NCBI RefSeq assembly: GCF_927798215.1
Contig: NZ_CAKMMW010000001.1
Coordinates: forward strand, 124,001 to 188,000
Direction of reading: 5' to 3'
Length of the DNA: 64,000 bases
DNA from: Paenibacillus_E allorhizoplanae
Lineage (GTDB): Bacteria > Bacillota > Bacilli > Paenibacillales > NBRC-103111
A model generated the notes under the pieces. The model made no database searches. It was given only the letters and a program-made list of their open reading frames with translations, and was not told the DNA's origin. Position numbers and translations under genes: made by a program. Below, piece after piece: positions 33,761-42,814 of this stretch (within the stretch, counting starts at the first letter, position 1; every line of letters begins with the position of its first letter).

Positions 33761-36045
33761 AACTGATCCGCCTTCTCACGGTATTGACCTGGCGTAATAC
33801 CTTCATACTTCTTGAATAACCGGTTGAAATAAGGCGGCTGATACCCCACTTGCATCGCAATATCATTAATTTTTTCATCTGTTTCTACTAGCAGCTTCTT
33901 AGCTTGATTGAGCCTGAATTGTGTTAAATAGTCAATGAACGTCTGCCCTGTTACTTGTTTAAATCCAAGACTTAGTTTCTTCGAATAGGTGCCATGAAGA
34001 TCAGCACATCCCTCGAGCGAAATATCTTTGGCATAATTCGTATGAATCGTTTGCAGCACATTCTCAATGAGTTGTTTCAGCTGCATATCTTGTGTGCTGT
34101 GCAATCGCGACACATAAGGCTCAATAATATGCTGCTTCATCCAAGCAAGCACCGCTTCTGGCTCCCGTACTTCGGCAAGTTGTTCCCACATATCCAGCCC
34201 TTCATTCAAAGCAAGCGGATTGTAGCCCGAAATCATAATCGTATTCAGCATATTGCTGCACAATTGAAGCAGCCCTTGCCGAACACCAAGTTCAATAACC
34301 GATTGATTCTTCAATAGACGAAGAAACTCGTCCAATCGCTGCGTTAACTCTTCTTCATTACCTGATCGCAAAGCCTTTAGAAGTAAACTCTCTTCTTCGA
34401 AAGGGTACATGATGGCATCATGTCCACCTGGAATTAGTTCATTCACATCAAGAATCTGCTGCTCTTCGCCGAGCTTCCGATAATTCAACGCACTGCGCGC
34501 ATCATCGAACAGAACAGGAAGTCTTCGCAACTCGGATGTACGTGTACCAACACTTACAGTTACTTCCAATTTAAGTAAACTGTTCAAGGTATGTGCGAGC
34601 TCTTCTGCCAAATGAAAAAGACTTGATTGTATGCTTTCTACGGACATATTCGCAGGTTGACGGATGAGTATCCCGAGCGTCATATCCTGAAAATTAACCG
34701 TATTCGCCTCCAAGCCCTTCCCCTTCGTTAACTCTTGGGTAATGTTCACGGCGGCAAAGGTAACGAGTTGTTCGTCTCCTTGCGAGAACTTGCCCTCAGA
34801 TCGATATATGCCATGCATCTGGACGGCTAGCACGGCAAATACACGATCTGAGATCTCCCACCCATACTGTGCCATGCGATCTGCTAATTCATTTTCGCTC
34901 AGAAAGGAAAGATGCCCTTGTAACAGTTGGAGGAGGAAATTTTCCCGCAGGGAAGGCAGCTGTTGATCTACCCGCTCCTGCAAAATCTGACTCTCTCGCG
35001 ATAGATGCTTCCACTCATCCGCGATAGTTGCAAACTCATCTGTTGTCACGGCGGCTCGACCTGGTAAAAGTTGCTGCATCAGTCGTTGGACAGGTTGGTA
35101 CATGTGGCGGTACGAGTACCACGAAAGGAATAAGGCCAACAGGATTCCGAAGCAGCCGGTCAGTATCATGACACGTGACACCGTCTGGACGGGTTTGGTC
35201 ATTTGTTCTAGCGGCGTGGCGGCGGCTATGATCCACATATTCTCAATCCGCTTCATCTGACCGTAGGAGACTGAATAAGCTTCGCCATCCCAAGACTCAA
35301 CAGAGGAAGCATGCTCTGTCTTTTGTCCTTTAACCGATTTCATCAATGTCTGATCAAGCGCGGTTGGCTGATGAATATCCGTTGCACCTAACGAAACGAT
35401 CCCCCCATCCTGCTGCATGAGAAGGGTCGCTCCAGTCCCTTCCGAATCTAATTCGGCGATTAGCGCATTTAATTGTTTGGCGCTTACATCTATAATCAAC
35501 GCTGCTTCTGTTTCTACTAGCCCTCCCGGAATACGAACAACTAACGTATAGGGTACGTTCTCTTTACGCGGCGCCAGCCGATTCGTCCAATAGACATCAC
35601 GCTGATAGGAAGCCAATGCGCGGTACAACTGCTTCTCTTCTATAGACTCGATCCCCGTAATACCCGTACTTTCTTTGATCAGCACTTGCTGCTTGTCCAG
35701 ATAGAGAGTTACTTCCTGAATGAGTGGGTCTGACGATTTGATCCAAGATAGCGCTTGATAAATCGAACGTGTACTTCGGTAATCTTTGTACAGATCCAAA
35801 TCCTTATAACTGCTGCTTAAATTTAAATTAAATGACCACTGCGCCATAATAGATTCCAAATGGTTTAAATTCTCATTAATACGCTCCGTTGCGTAGGCGA
35901 CTTGATTGCGGTGCGTTTTCTGTCCCTCGGCCTCAATCTGCTGTGTGCCCACCACATAGAGAATCATTCCGATAATCGCTGCCGGTAGACAAGCACTTAT
36001 TATGGCGATGAGAAATCCCTTCCGTTGATAATGCTGTCTCCGCAT
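33757..36045 (-). CDS. Membrane-anchored AraC-family regulator with extracellular sensor domain
   Basis: One-piece sensor-regulator of 762 residues. Segment 1 (FLIAIISACLPAAIIGMILY) and segment 2 (GCFGILLALFLSWYSYRHMY) bracket an extracytoplasmic domain of about 250 residues. The C-terminal AraC domain reads CADLHGTYSKKLSLGFKQVT and MQVGYQPPYFNRLFKKYEGI. GGGAGG lies ahead of the ATG. The gene is divergent from transporter module C (start 36307) across a 261-base control region, and overlaps the soluble AraC gene downstream by 4 bases. It is the probable module C activator. Confidence 0.88.
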   Translation of the reverse strand: MRRQHYQRKGFLIAIISACLPAAIIGMILYVVGTQQIEAEGQKTHRNQVAYATERINENLNHLESIMAQWSFNLNLSSSYKDLDLYKDYRSTRSIYQALSWIKSSDPLIQEVTLYLDKQQVLIKESTGITGIESIEEKQLYRALASYQRDVYWTNRLAPRKENVPYTLVVRIPGGLVETEAALIIDVSAKQLNALIAELDSEGTGATLLMQQDGGIVSLGATDIHQPTALDQTLMKSVKGQKTEHASSVESWDGEAYSVSYGQMKRIENMWIIAAATPLEQMTKPVQTVSRVMILTGCFGILLALFLSWYSYRHMYQPVQRLMQQLLPGRAAVTTDEFATIADEWKHLSRESQILQERVDQQLPSLRENFLLQLLQGHLSFLSENELADRMAQYGWEISDRVFAVLAVQMHGIYRSEGKFSQGDEQLVTFAAVNITQELTKGKGLEANTVNFQDMTLGILIRQPANMSVESIQSSLFHLAEELAHTLNSLLKLEVTVSVGTRTSELRRLPVLFDDARSALNYRKLGEEQQILDVNELIPGGHDAIMYPFEEESLLLKALRSGNEEELTQRLDEFLRLLKNQSVIELGVRQGLLQLCSNMLNTIMISGYNPLALNEGLDMWEQLAEVREPEAVLAWMKQHIIEPYVSRLHSTQDMQLKQLIENVLQTIHTNYAKDISLEGCADLHGTYSKKLSLGFKQVTGQTFIDYLTQFRLNQAKKLLVETDEKINDIAMQVGYQPPYFNRLFKKYEGITPGQYREKADQL

Positions 36046-36206
36046 GCTTTACGCCTCCCTATCAACATTCGATGATTGTCTGACACCCACGCTTTGTCCA
36101 TCCATCATATAAGAAAAAAAAGCCATCTGCAAAGGGAAAATCATCAAAAACAGGCCAAGAATGAATGTACAATGGCAGGAAATGAGCTTTGCTGAAAAGT
36201 GGAAGG

Positions 36207-36249
36207 CTAGGAAATATCCTAGAATAACTGTCTAATTGTCGGAAATTAG
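36207..36249. promoter_or_regulatory. Two palindromes in the module C control region
   Basis: CTAGGA-AATA-TCCTAG (36207-36222) is a perfect palindrome. CTAATT (36232-36237) and AATTAG (36244-36249) form a second one that overlaps the -35 box of the module C promoter. They are candidate operators for one of the regulators encoded beside it. Confidence 0.45.
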
Positions 36250-36264
36250 CTCCTTCCCTATAGT
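36236..36264 (+). promoter_or_regulatory. Promoter of transporter module C
   Basis: TTGTCG (36236-36241) and TATAGT (36259-36264) are separated by 17 bases, each near the SigA consensus. The LplB-type start lies 42 bases downstream. The -35 overlaps a CTAATT/AATTAG palindrome. Confidence 0.65.
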
Positions 36265-36306
36265 AAAGCCAAGAGACCGAAACAACTTCCTCTGGGAAAG
36301 GTGAAA

Positions 36307-37287
36307 ATGATGAAAACCGAAACAACACACACAATTCTTTCTCGTGAAAGACAACCCGCATCTCCCCCATCTCTCTCGCAAAGCAGGCGTGTATGGCAGG
36401 GGTTGAAACGAGATCGCATGCTGTACCTTATCGCTTCTCCCATGTTGGCCTACTTCCTTATCTTTAAGTATCTTCCAATGTGGGGCGTTCTGATCGCCTT
36501 CAAAGATTACTCGCCTTATCTGGGTTTCTGGAACAGTCCATGGGTTGGGTTCCAGCATTTCGAACGTTTTTTCGCGAATGACAGCTTCTTCCTCTTATTG
36601 CGTAACACGCTCGCTATCAATTTACTGAACTTGATCTTCTTCTTCCCCTTGCCGATCATACTCGCACTCATGCTGAATGAGGTGCGCAAAGAATGGGTGA
36701 AACGCATCATTCAATCCATTATCTATTTGCCGCATTTCTTATCGTGGGTGGTCATTGTCGGGATAACTTACTTGATGCTATCGACTTCGAGCGGTTTCGT
36801 GAATAAATTTCTGGAGTCTCTTGGTTATGACAAAATCAATTTCTTAACAAGTCAGGGCTTGTTCTGGGCATTACTTACGCTGCAATCTATCTGGAAAGAA
36901 GTAGGCTGGGGGACCGTTATCTTCTTGGCTGCCATTGCATCTGTAGATACCCAACTCTTCGAAGCAGCTCGCATGGATGGAGCAGGGCGACTTCGCCAAA
37001 TATGGCACGTAACGCTACCTGCAATCCGCAATGTCATTATCATTCTGCTCATTCTCCGCATCGGACATATGATGGATGTCGGGTTTGAGCAAGTCTATCT
37101 CATGATGAACGGCGCTGTTTCGGATGTCGCAGATGTGTTCGATACGTATGTCTACCGCAGCGGTATTCAACAAGCACAGTTCAGCTTTAGTACAGCTGTA
37201 GGTTTGTTTAAATCTATTGTTGGTGTCATTTTGGTAGTTTTAACGAACCGGCTTGCCAAGAAATTCGGCGATGACGGCATCTATTAG
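36307..37287 (+). CDS. Carbohydrate ABC transporter permease, LplB-type
   Basis: Permease of 326 residues from the ATG at 36307; a GTG at 36301 and an ATG at 36310 are alternatives, and AAAGG just upstream fits either ATG. Six membrane segments begin LYLIASPMLAYFLIFKYLPM. VLIAFKDYSPYLGF and the EAA loop FEAARMDGAGRLRQIWHVTL are as in LplB. It is the first gene of module C, transcribed away from two AraC-type regulators. Confidence 0.92.
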   Translation: MMKTETTHTILSRERQPASPPSLSQSRRVWQGLKRDRMLYLIASPMLAYFLIFKYLPMWGVLIAFKDYSPYLGFWNSPWVGFQHFERFFANDSFFLLLRNTLAINLLNLIFFFPLPIILALMLNEVRKEWVKRIIQSIIYLPHFLSWVVIVGITYLMLSTSSGFVNKFLESLGYDKINFLTSQGLFWALLTLQSIWKEVGWGTVIFLAAIASVDTQLFEAARMDGAGRLRQIWHVTLPAIRNVIIILLILRIGHMMDVGFEQVYLMMNGAVSDVADVFDTYVYRSGIQQAQFSFSTAVGLFKSIVGVILVVLTNRLAKKFGDDGIY

Positions 37288-37299
37288 GAGGGCTCATCC

Positions 37300-38181
37300 A
37301 TGAATCAACGTACAACAGCCGACAAGTGGTTTGAGGGAAGTATTTTAACTGCATTGATACTGGTGGCTCTAGTCATGTTATTTCCCTTCTACTATATAAC
37401 TGCTGTCTCTTTCACATCACCGATTGAATACTTACAGAAAACCATCGTTATCTTTCCGGAAAAATGGACACTGGACTCCTATCGCTATCTGTTTTCCAAT
37501 AATGTTTTTATCCAGGCTGCTGGTGTCAGCACCTTCCTAGCCACGGTTGGTACCGCCTTAAGCTTGATCATTACATCTGCCGGCGCATATGCCTTGTCTA
37601 GAAAACGTCTTCAAGGCCGAAGAGTGCTGCTTATCTTAATCTTGATGACAACCCTATTTAATCCGGGGATCATCCCACCTTATCTCGTTGTTAGAGATTT
37701 ACATCTGATCAACACCATCTGGGCACTTATTTTACCCGTGCTGACAAGTGGTTGGTATGTCATCTTAATGAAAGGCTTCTTTGACAGTATCCCCGATGAG
37801 CTTGAAGAAGCGGCCAAGATTGATGGCGCAACGGATATGGGCGTTTGGTTCCGAATTATTTTACCCTTATCCTTACCCTCGCTTGCCGCATTTGGACTCT
37901 TCTATGCCGTCGCTTACTGGAACACATTCTTCTCTGCAGTACTGTATATCACCAAGCCCGATCTGCGGCCCTTGCAAATTGTGCTTCAACAGCTCCTTAT
38001 TGATTCCTCATCCTCTTCATCTGGAGAGATTGCAAATAGTATGGCTGGGGAAATTGCCATTCCGACAGATACGCTGAAGATGGCCGCTGTCGTCATCGCG
38101 ACAGTTCCTATTCTACTCGTGTACCCGCTGCTTCAGAAACATTTTGCTAAAGGAGTGATGGTCGGTTCTATTAAGGGGTAA
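37300..38181 (+). CDS. Carbohydrate ABC transporter permease, LplC-type
   Basis: Permease of 293 residues with AGGAGG 8 bases before the ATG. Six membrane segments; the EAA loop is LEEAAKIDGATDMGVWFRII. The C-terminus PLLQKHFAKGVMVGSIKG is the LplC signature. It follows LplB by 12 bases. Confidence 0.93.
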   Translation: MNQRTTADKWFEGSILTALILVALVMLFPFYYITAVSFTSPIEYLQKTIVIFPEKWTLDSYRYLFSNNVFIQAAGVSTFLATVGTALSLIITSAGAYALSRKRLQGRRVLLILILMTTLFNPGIIPPYLVVRDLHLINTIWALILPVLTSGWYVILMKGFFDSIPDELEEAAKIDGATDMGVWFRIILPLSLPSLAAFGLFYAVAYWNTFFSAVLYITKPDLRPLQIVLQQLLIDSSSSSSGEIANSMAGEIAIPTDTLKMAAVVIATVPILLVYPLLQKHFAKGVMVGSIKG

Positions 38182-38264
38182 CGATATGAGGAATGTATCT
38201 CGATTTCAGGCAGGTTTATAAGTTCAATGAGAAATTGTATGATAACCATGGGAGGTTGATTCAT

Positions 38265-39800
38265 TTGAACACGAACAAACATCTATTTACAAAAAGCACC
38301 GTGATCGGCTTGATCGCAGCCTTAACTCTCACAGCTTGCAGCTCCGGACAAGAAGCAACAACGGATAAGAAAGCCGAAGCTACGAGTAACGAGCCTATCA
38401 AGATTTCCATGTTTACGAATCAACAGGGGGCTCAGGCCGTTGACCCATCGAATCCTATTTTGCAAGAAATAGAGAAGAAAACCAATGCGAAGCTGAGTAT
38501 CACTTGGGTACCCGTAAACACCTACTCGGAGAAAACGAAGGTCATGCTTGCTTCCGGCGATTTATCCGATCTTACTTTAGTGATGAATGTCTTTGATTCA
38601 CAGGTTGTCCAAATGGCGACTTCCGGCGCTTTCTGGGACATTACGCCATACATTAAAGATTATAAGACCTTAAGTGCGATGCCCGCTGTGGTTTGGGACA
38701 ATGCCAAAATTAAAGGAAAAAATTACGGTATCCCCCGTCCTCGTCCGTTAGAAGGAGCTTGGGGCGTACACGTCCGTAAAGATTGGTTAGATAAGCTGGG
38801 TATGAAGGTCCCCGAAACAATGGATGAGATGTATGCCGTGTTGAAAGCTTTCACTGAAAAAGATCCAGATGGTAACGGTAAAGCGGATACCATTGGGATC
38901 ACAGGTCAAGTTGATGCGGATGGCATGGGCTTGTACGGATGGATAGAGGACGTATTTAACAACAATAATGGCTATTGGAAGCTTTCCAATAATCAAATTA
39001 CGATTGCTTCCTTAGAACCATCGGAACGTAAGGCATTGGAATGGCTCAAGAAAGCGTATGACGAGAAAGTACTTACGCAAGACTTCGCCGTGATTAAGAA
39101 TTCCCAAGCGCGTGAGCAATACATGGGTGGCAAAGCTGGTGTACTCGGTTCTGCCCTTAATCCACAATGGCTCTACACAGATGCGATGCGCAAAATTGAT
39201 CCGAAAGCAGATTCATTGCCACTCACTTATTTGATGACACCAGACGGTAATAAATTTGCCGCACAAGATCCGGGGAACTTCGGTATGTACGTCATTCCGA
39301 AAACGGTGCCTGAAGCTAAAATGAAACAACTCTTGGGCTTTATGGATAAAATATTATCCGATGATGTTGCAGATATCGCCGCTTATGGCATTCTTGACAA
39401 GCATTATACGATTAAGGATGGATTTAAACAGGCGACTGAACAAGCCAAAGTGGACAATATTCCTGACGTTTCTAATAATTTGCTACAGATTGCTCAGAAG
39501 TACGATAAATACACACGTGCTTACTACAACGGTATTCCCAAAGAGTTCTATGATCGCAGCAAGAAGATTATTGATGACCGTGGCGCTTTCAGCAAACCGA
39601 ATGTTGCTTACGGCCTCATTTCACAAACCAACTTAACGAGCGGTCCTGAATTGAACAAGAAAATTTTGGATATGAAAATCAAGGTGATTATGGGCAAGGA
39701 ATCCTTAGCCGCTTGGGATGAATTCGTTGTCAAAACGAAGACCGATCCAACGTTTCAGAAAATTGTGCAAGAAATGACGGAAGCTTATAAAAATAAATAA
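38265..39800 (+). CDS. Extracellular oligosaccharide-binding lipoprotein
   Basis: Binding protein of module C, 511 residues from a TTG at 38265, with GGGAGG 9 bases upstream. An ATG at 38193 gives a longer frame, but its N-terminus is not signal-like and its ribosome site is poor. From the TTG the protein begins MNTNKHLFTKSTVIGLIAAL, with a lipobox ending in Cys25 (LTAC). Family motifs include VRKDWLDKLGMKVPETMDE and EKDPDGNGKADTIG. It is last in the operon here, the reverse of modules A and B. A strong terminator follows. Confidence 0.92.
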   Translation: MNTNKHLFTKSTVIGLIAALTLTACSSGQEATTDKKAEATSNEPIKISMFTNQQGAQAVDPSNPILQEIEKKTNAKLSITWVPVNTYSEKTKVMLASGDLSDLTLVMNVFDSQVVQMATSGAFWDITPYIKDYKTLSAMPAVVWDNAKIKGKNYGIPRPRPLEGAWGVHVRKDWLDKLGMKVPETMDEMYAVLKAFTEKDPDGNGKADTIGITGQVDADGMGLYGWIEDVFNNNNGYWKLSNNQITIASLEPSERKALEWLKKAYDEKVLTQDFAVIKNSQAREQYMGGKAGVLGSALNPQWLYTDAMRKIDPKADSLPLTYLMTPDGNKFAAQDPGNFGMYVIPKTVPEAKMKQLLGFMDKILSDDVADIAAYGILDKHYTIKDGFKQATEQAKVDNIPDVSNNLLQIAQKYDKYTRAYYNGIPKEFYDRSKKIIDDRGAFSKPNVAYGLISQTNLTSGPELNKKILDMKIKVIMGKESLAAWDEFVVKTKTDPTFQKIVQEMTEAYKNK

Positions 39801-39813
39801 CAGCTGGACATCT

Positions 39814-39857
39814 AAACAGACCTAACCAGGTACAATCGTACCTGGTTAGGTCTGTTT
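39814..39857 (+). terminator. Perfect 20-bp stem terminator of module C
   Basis: AAACAGACCTAACCAGGTAC (39814-39833) pairs with all 20 bases of 39838-39857 around an AATC loop, and is followed by TTATGGTTT. It starts 13 bases after the binding-protein stop. The stem is longer than usual for an intrinsic terminator. Confidence 0.9.
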
Positions 39858-39873
39858 TATGGTTTCATGGATG

Positions 39874-40043
39874 CAGCTGTGAATGGGGCAGGCAAAAGTG
39901 CAAAAGAGCATCCTTTTTTACCCAAATGACTTCTCTGGGTAAATGCGTGCGAAAATGCAACACTTTCTGCTATCAGAGCTCATTTCCGGTGTTTATCGGT
40001 GCAAAAGGTTGCACTTTTGCACGCATTCATCTACATTCAGCTG
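39874..40043. repeat. 170-bp palindromic, repeat-like intergenic element
   Basis: Bounded by CAGCTG at 39874-39879 and 40038-40043. Its ends are imperfect inverted copies: GGCAAAAGTGCAAAAG at about 39891-39906 faces TTGCACTTTTGCACGC at 40009-40024. Inside, GCGTGCGAAAATGCAAC (39945-39961) is a 15-of-17 inverted copy of 40008-40024. No coding capacity is visible. It resembles a MITE or REP-type element found in Bacillales intergenic regions. No target-site duplication was confirmed. Confidence 0.5.
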
Positions 40044-40155
40044 TTTTACTCGAAAATCAGTGTACTTTAGCATCTTTGACCATTTACGCATACACTCGCC
40101 GCGTAACCTTCACAACCGCGGGAGGCTGGTGTGTCTGGCTTAAAAGGACCCTGAC

Positions 40156-41037
40156 TCAGAATCCATTCTCCTCAGCGTATCTTCCCCAGTGTGGACTACG
40201 CCCATCGATATCGATGAAGCCGTAATCGTCGGACAAAGACCAAGAACTAAGCAGTTGCCCGGATTTCTCCGCTACATTCGGATCTGCAGCGAGTGCTACT
40301 ATCCCCTGAGCAACGAAGTATGGGGTCTCGGACTGTAGGAAATGGATGTCCTGCTCCGCAGCATCCCGCCAATTCTCCTCCTGCACGCCGAAATACGCCA
40401 ACATCGCTTCCGAACGAAGGAAACCCGGCGTTACTGCAAGAGCTGTCACACCGTGTGGTTTCAGATCTGCCGCCATCCCCTGCGCCAAGTGGGAAACTCC
40501 GATTTTGGCCAAGCTATAATATAAGTTACCGCGATAGTGATAACCGACGCCATCTGTAATTTCTACAATTAGCCCAGCTTTGCGTTCAACCATCAAAGGA
40601 GCAGCATAGTAGGCAGTCATGATATGAGAATGGACAGCTTGTTTCTGAATCAACAACCCGTTTGTGAGAGAGGACTCCCAGAAGCCTTTGCCCCACTCGG
40701 TAAGCGGGTCACCTCCCCAGAGATCATTCACGAGAATATCCAGTCTCCCAGGTTGCTCACTCTTAATTCGATTGAACAATGCAACAACTTCCTCTTCCTT
40801 CGTATGATCCACGCAGACTGCGATGCCTTCGCCCCCTGCCTTGGTAACAAGTTCTGCGGTTTCCTCAATCGTTTCCGGTCGGTTCATCGGCGATCGCTTC
40901 GCCCTCGTCGAACGTCCTGTCACATAAACTGTTGCTCCAGCGCGGCCGAGTTCGACCGCAATCGCGCGTCCCGCTCCTCGAGTCGCTCCTGCGACTAAGG
41001 CAATTTGATTACGTAATGGTTGATTTTTCGTTGTCAT
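40156..41037 (-). CDS. SDR-family oxidoreductase
   Basis: Short-chain dehydrogenase of 293 residues, longer than the classical 250. AGATRGAGRAIAVELG is the cofactor motif. NDLWGGD replaces the usual NNAG. The catalytic Ser is in IVEITDG-like context and YYSLAK supplies YxxxK. An extended segment between NNAG and Ser (RWESSLTNGLLIQKQAVHSH-like) is characteristic of a large uncharacterised SDR group in Gram-positives. AAGGAG lies ahead of the ATG. It is divergent from a WYL regulator whose start is about 129 bases away, so the two may form a regulator-target pair. Confidence 0.85.
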   Translation of the reverse strand: MTTKNQPLRNQIALVAGATRGAGRAIAVELGRAGATVYVTGRSTRAKRSPMNRPETIEETAELVTKAGGEGIAVCVDHTKEEEVVALFNRIKSEQPGRLDILVNDLWGGDPLTEWGKGFWESSLTNGLLIQKQAVHSHIMTAYYAAPLMVERKAGLIVEITDGVGYHYRGNLYYSLAKIGVSHLAQGMAADLKPHGVTALAVTPGFLRSEAMLAYFGVQEENWRDAAEQDIHFLQSETPYFVAQGIVALAADPNVAEKSGQLLSSWSLSDDYGFIDIDGRSPHWGRYAEENGF

Positions 41038-41165
41038 GAAAACAACTCCTTCAATTTATAGATAGTAGACTGTAATATCATAGCTTTAGTCTTATTGTAG
41101 CCAATGAATCATGTCACCTGTTGTCATATATGTGTGTTAGAATCAAATTACAAAGGGGGATGCAG

Positions 41166-42158
41166 ATGAGAGCGGATCGGTTATTGCAAATAATGATGCT
41201 TTTGCAAGCTCGCGGCGGCATGACAACTCGAGCGTTAGCCGCAAGACTCGAAGTCTCGGAACGGACCATTCATCGGGATATGGAAGCGCTAAGCACAGCG
41301 GGAGTTCCCGTCTATGCGGAACGCGGATCTGCAGGTGGATGGCGGCTAATGGAAGGATATCGAGCGGATTGGGCAGGGTTGCACAAAGAAGAGTTGCTGG
41401 CATTACTAGCCGCTGAGCCCCATCGACATTTAACCGATCTAGGTTTCGGAGATGCTTATGAAGCGGCGGTTTTGAAAGTGCTCGCTTCACTTTCTCCTTC
41501 GTTGCGCCGCGATGCCGATTATATGCGCCAACGGGTTTATGTGGATGCAGCCGGCTGGCATCAAAATGTCGAAGAACTACCATGGTTATCCCTCCTGCAA
41601 GAGGCTGTATGGGAAGACCGAAAACTGCGACTGCTTTACGCCTCAGGTGGAGACTCAGCAGCAAGCGAACGCGTTGTGAGCCCTCTCGGGCTTGTCCTCA
41701 AGGGTTCTCTCTGGTATCTCGTCGCAGGTAGTGACGAGCAAGAATCCCGCACCTATCGTGTTTCACGCATCCAGGATGCTTCCTTACTGGATGAGCCGGT
41801 GGTGCGCCCGGATCATTTCAACCTCGCTGCTTATTGGCAGCGTTCGGTCGACCTGTTCCGCAGTGGACTTCCACACTATGCGGCTCAAGCACTTGTCCAT
41901 CCGAGCGTCTCCACTCGGCTTGAGATGGCCCGCTTCGTTCGCGTAGTCGCATGGCACGAGAGACATGAAGACGAAGCCAGCTCGGCAAGCGCCACCGCGG
42001 TCTGGCGCAAAGCAGAGCTGCAGTTCAATACGCTGAGCTCCGCATGCGAAATTCTGCTTGGCTTTGGGACGATGGTCCGTGTCTTGGAACCATTGGAGCT
42101 CCGCGAAGCACTGCTAGAGGCAGCGAACAACATTGCTTCTATGTATAGCGGCAAGTGA
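41166..42158 (+). CDS. HTH/WYL-domain transcriptional regulator (YafY-like)
   Basis: Regulator of 330 residues from the ATG at 41166, with AAGGGGG 6 bases upstream. The N-terminal HTH of DeoR/HTH_11 type is RADRLLQIMMLLQARGGMTT to RLEVSERTIHRDMEALSTAG. A WYL domain at about residues 135-215 (WEDRKLRLLYASGGD, SPLGLVLKGSLWYLVAGS) probably binds a small ligand. The WYL C-terminal extension follows. It is divergent from the SDR gene at 40156-41037. Confidence 0.9.
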   Translation: MRADRLLQIMMLLQARGGMTTRALAARLEVSERTIHRDMEALSTAGVPVYAERGSAGGWRLMEGYRADWAGLHKEELLALLAAEPHRHLTDLGFGDAYEAAVLKVLASLSPSLRRDADYMRQRVYVDAAGWHQNVEELPWLSLLQEAVWEDRKLRLLYASGGDSAASERVVSPLGLVLKGSLWYLVAGSDEQESRTYRVSRIQDASLLDEPVVRPDHFNLAAYWQRSVDLFRSGLPHYAAQALVHPSVSTRLEMARFVRVVAWHERHEDEASSASATAVWRKAELQFNTLSSACEILLGFGTMVRVLEPLELREALLEAANNIASMYSGK

Positions 42159-42183
42159 AACTCACAATGAGTTTATTTGCCGC
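42148..42183 (+). terminator. Terminator overlapping the WYL regulator stop codon
   Basis: Outer arms GCGGCAA and TTGCCGC (7 bp) and inner arms AAACTCA and TGAGTTT (7 bp) form a two-tier stem with a CAA loop. The stem spans the TGA stop of the regulator. No long T-run follows, so it may act as a stability hairpin as well. Confidence 0.55.
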
Positions 42184-42197
42184 CTTGTGTGAAAGAC

Positions 42198-42728
42198 TCA
42201 TTCCAACCTTTTCCTTCCCTCTTCTCCCCATCGCAGAGCTTTCTCAACCAAGTGATTGATGCGATTTTCTTTCACTTGTTGGTATTGATCATTCGGATAC
42301 GACGCTAATATATCCAGCTTGAGTTGACCGTATTTTTCAGCTTCAGTCGGGTGATGCATCAAATAGGCCTTAAAATCCAAATAGGTCAGTATCCTTGAAT
42401 CCCCCTTCTGGTAAATATGAACGTGATGTGTTCGCTGTAACTCCCCTTTAGTGAAGTACCTTCTATTAGGAATGCCGTTCTCTCCTCTTACTCGGTATCC
42501 GGCTTGGATCATTTGCTCGTTATATACATTCACTTGTTCAATATCTTTCACAATGATCAAAATGTCGATAATCGATTTAGCATAACCAATTGATGGCACT
42601 GAGGTACTTCCAACATGATGGATATCAACAAGTTCTGTTTGAAAAATTTCCCGTAAAACTTCGGATTCTATCTCAAATTGTAGGTGCCATTCTTTTGTCC
42701 AAGGTGAAATCGACCATTGCCTCTTCAA
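42198..42728 (-). CDS. GrpB-family protein (UPF0157)
   Basis: Protein of 176 residues of the nucleotidyltransferase-fold GrpB family. Hallmarks are VDIHHVGSTSVPSIGYAKSI (GSTSVPG-like), IDILIIVKDI, and HHVHIYQKGD with an L-A-Y/D-x4-P element after. The TTG start at 42728 is supported by GGGGGAG 8 bases upstream. The function of the family is not established; some members are annotated as dephospho-CoA-kinase-associated. It follows a hairpin terminator of the upstream gene and stands alone. Confidence 0.85.
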   Translation of the reverse strand: MKRQWSISPWTKEWHLQFEIESEVLREIFQTELVDIHHVGSTSVPSIGYAKSIIDILIIVKDIEQVNVYNEQMIQAGYRVRGENGIPNRRYFTKGELQRTHHVHIYQKGDSRILTYLDFKAYLMHHPTEAEKYGQLKLDILASYPNDQYQQVKENRINHLVEKALRWGEEGRKRLE

Positions 42729-42762
42729 TTCATTTACTCCCCCTTACTTTTACATAACAAAA

Positions 42763-42789
42763 AGGAGCGAATGCCGTAGGCAAGCTCCT
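42763..42789 (-). terminator. Terminator of the GNAT-like gene
   Basis: AGGAGC and GCTCCT form the outer stem and TGCC/GGCA the inner stem. Minus-strand reading continues TTTTTGTTATG. It lies about 26 bases past the stop of the gene at 42815. Confidence 0.75.
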
Positions 42790-42814
42790 CCACTACCGTA
42801 TCTTGATAGCGATC

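Noticed and set aside
39926..40225. An open reading frame of 99 residues across the palindromic element
   Set aside because: No ribosome site, cysteine- and serine-rich composition from GTGCAAAAG-type repeats, and it runs antisense into the SDR gene. It is a chance frame.
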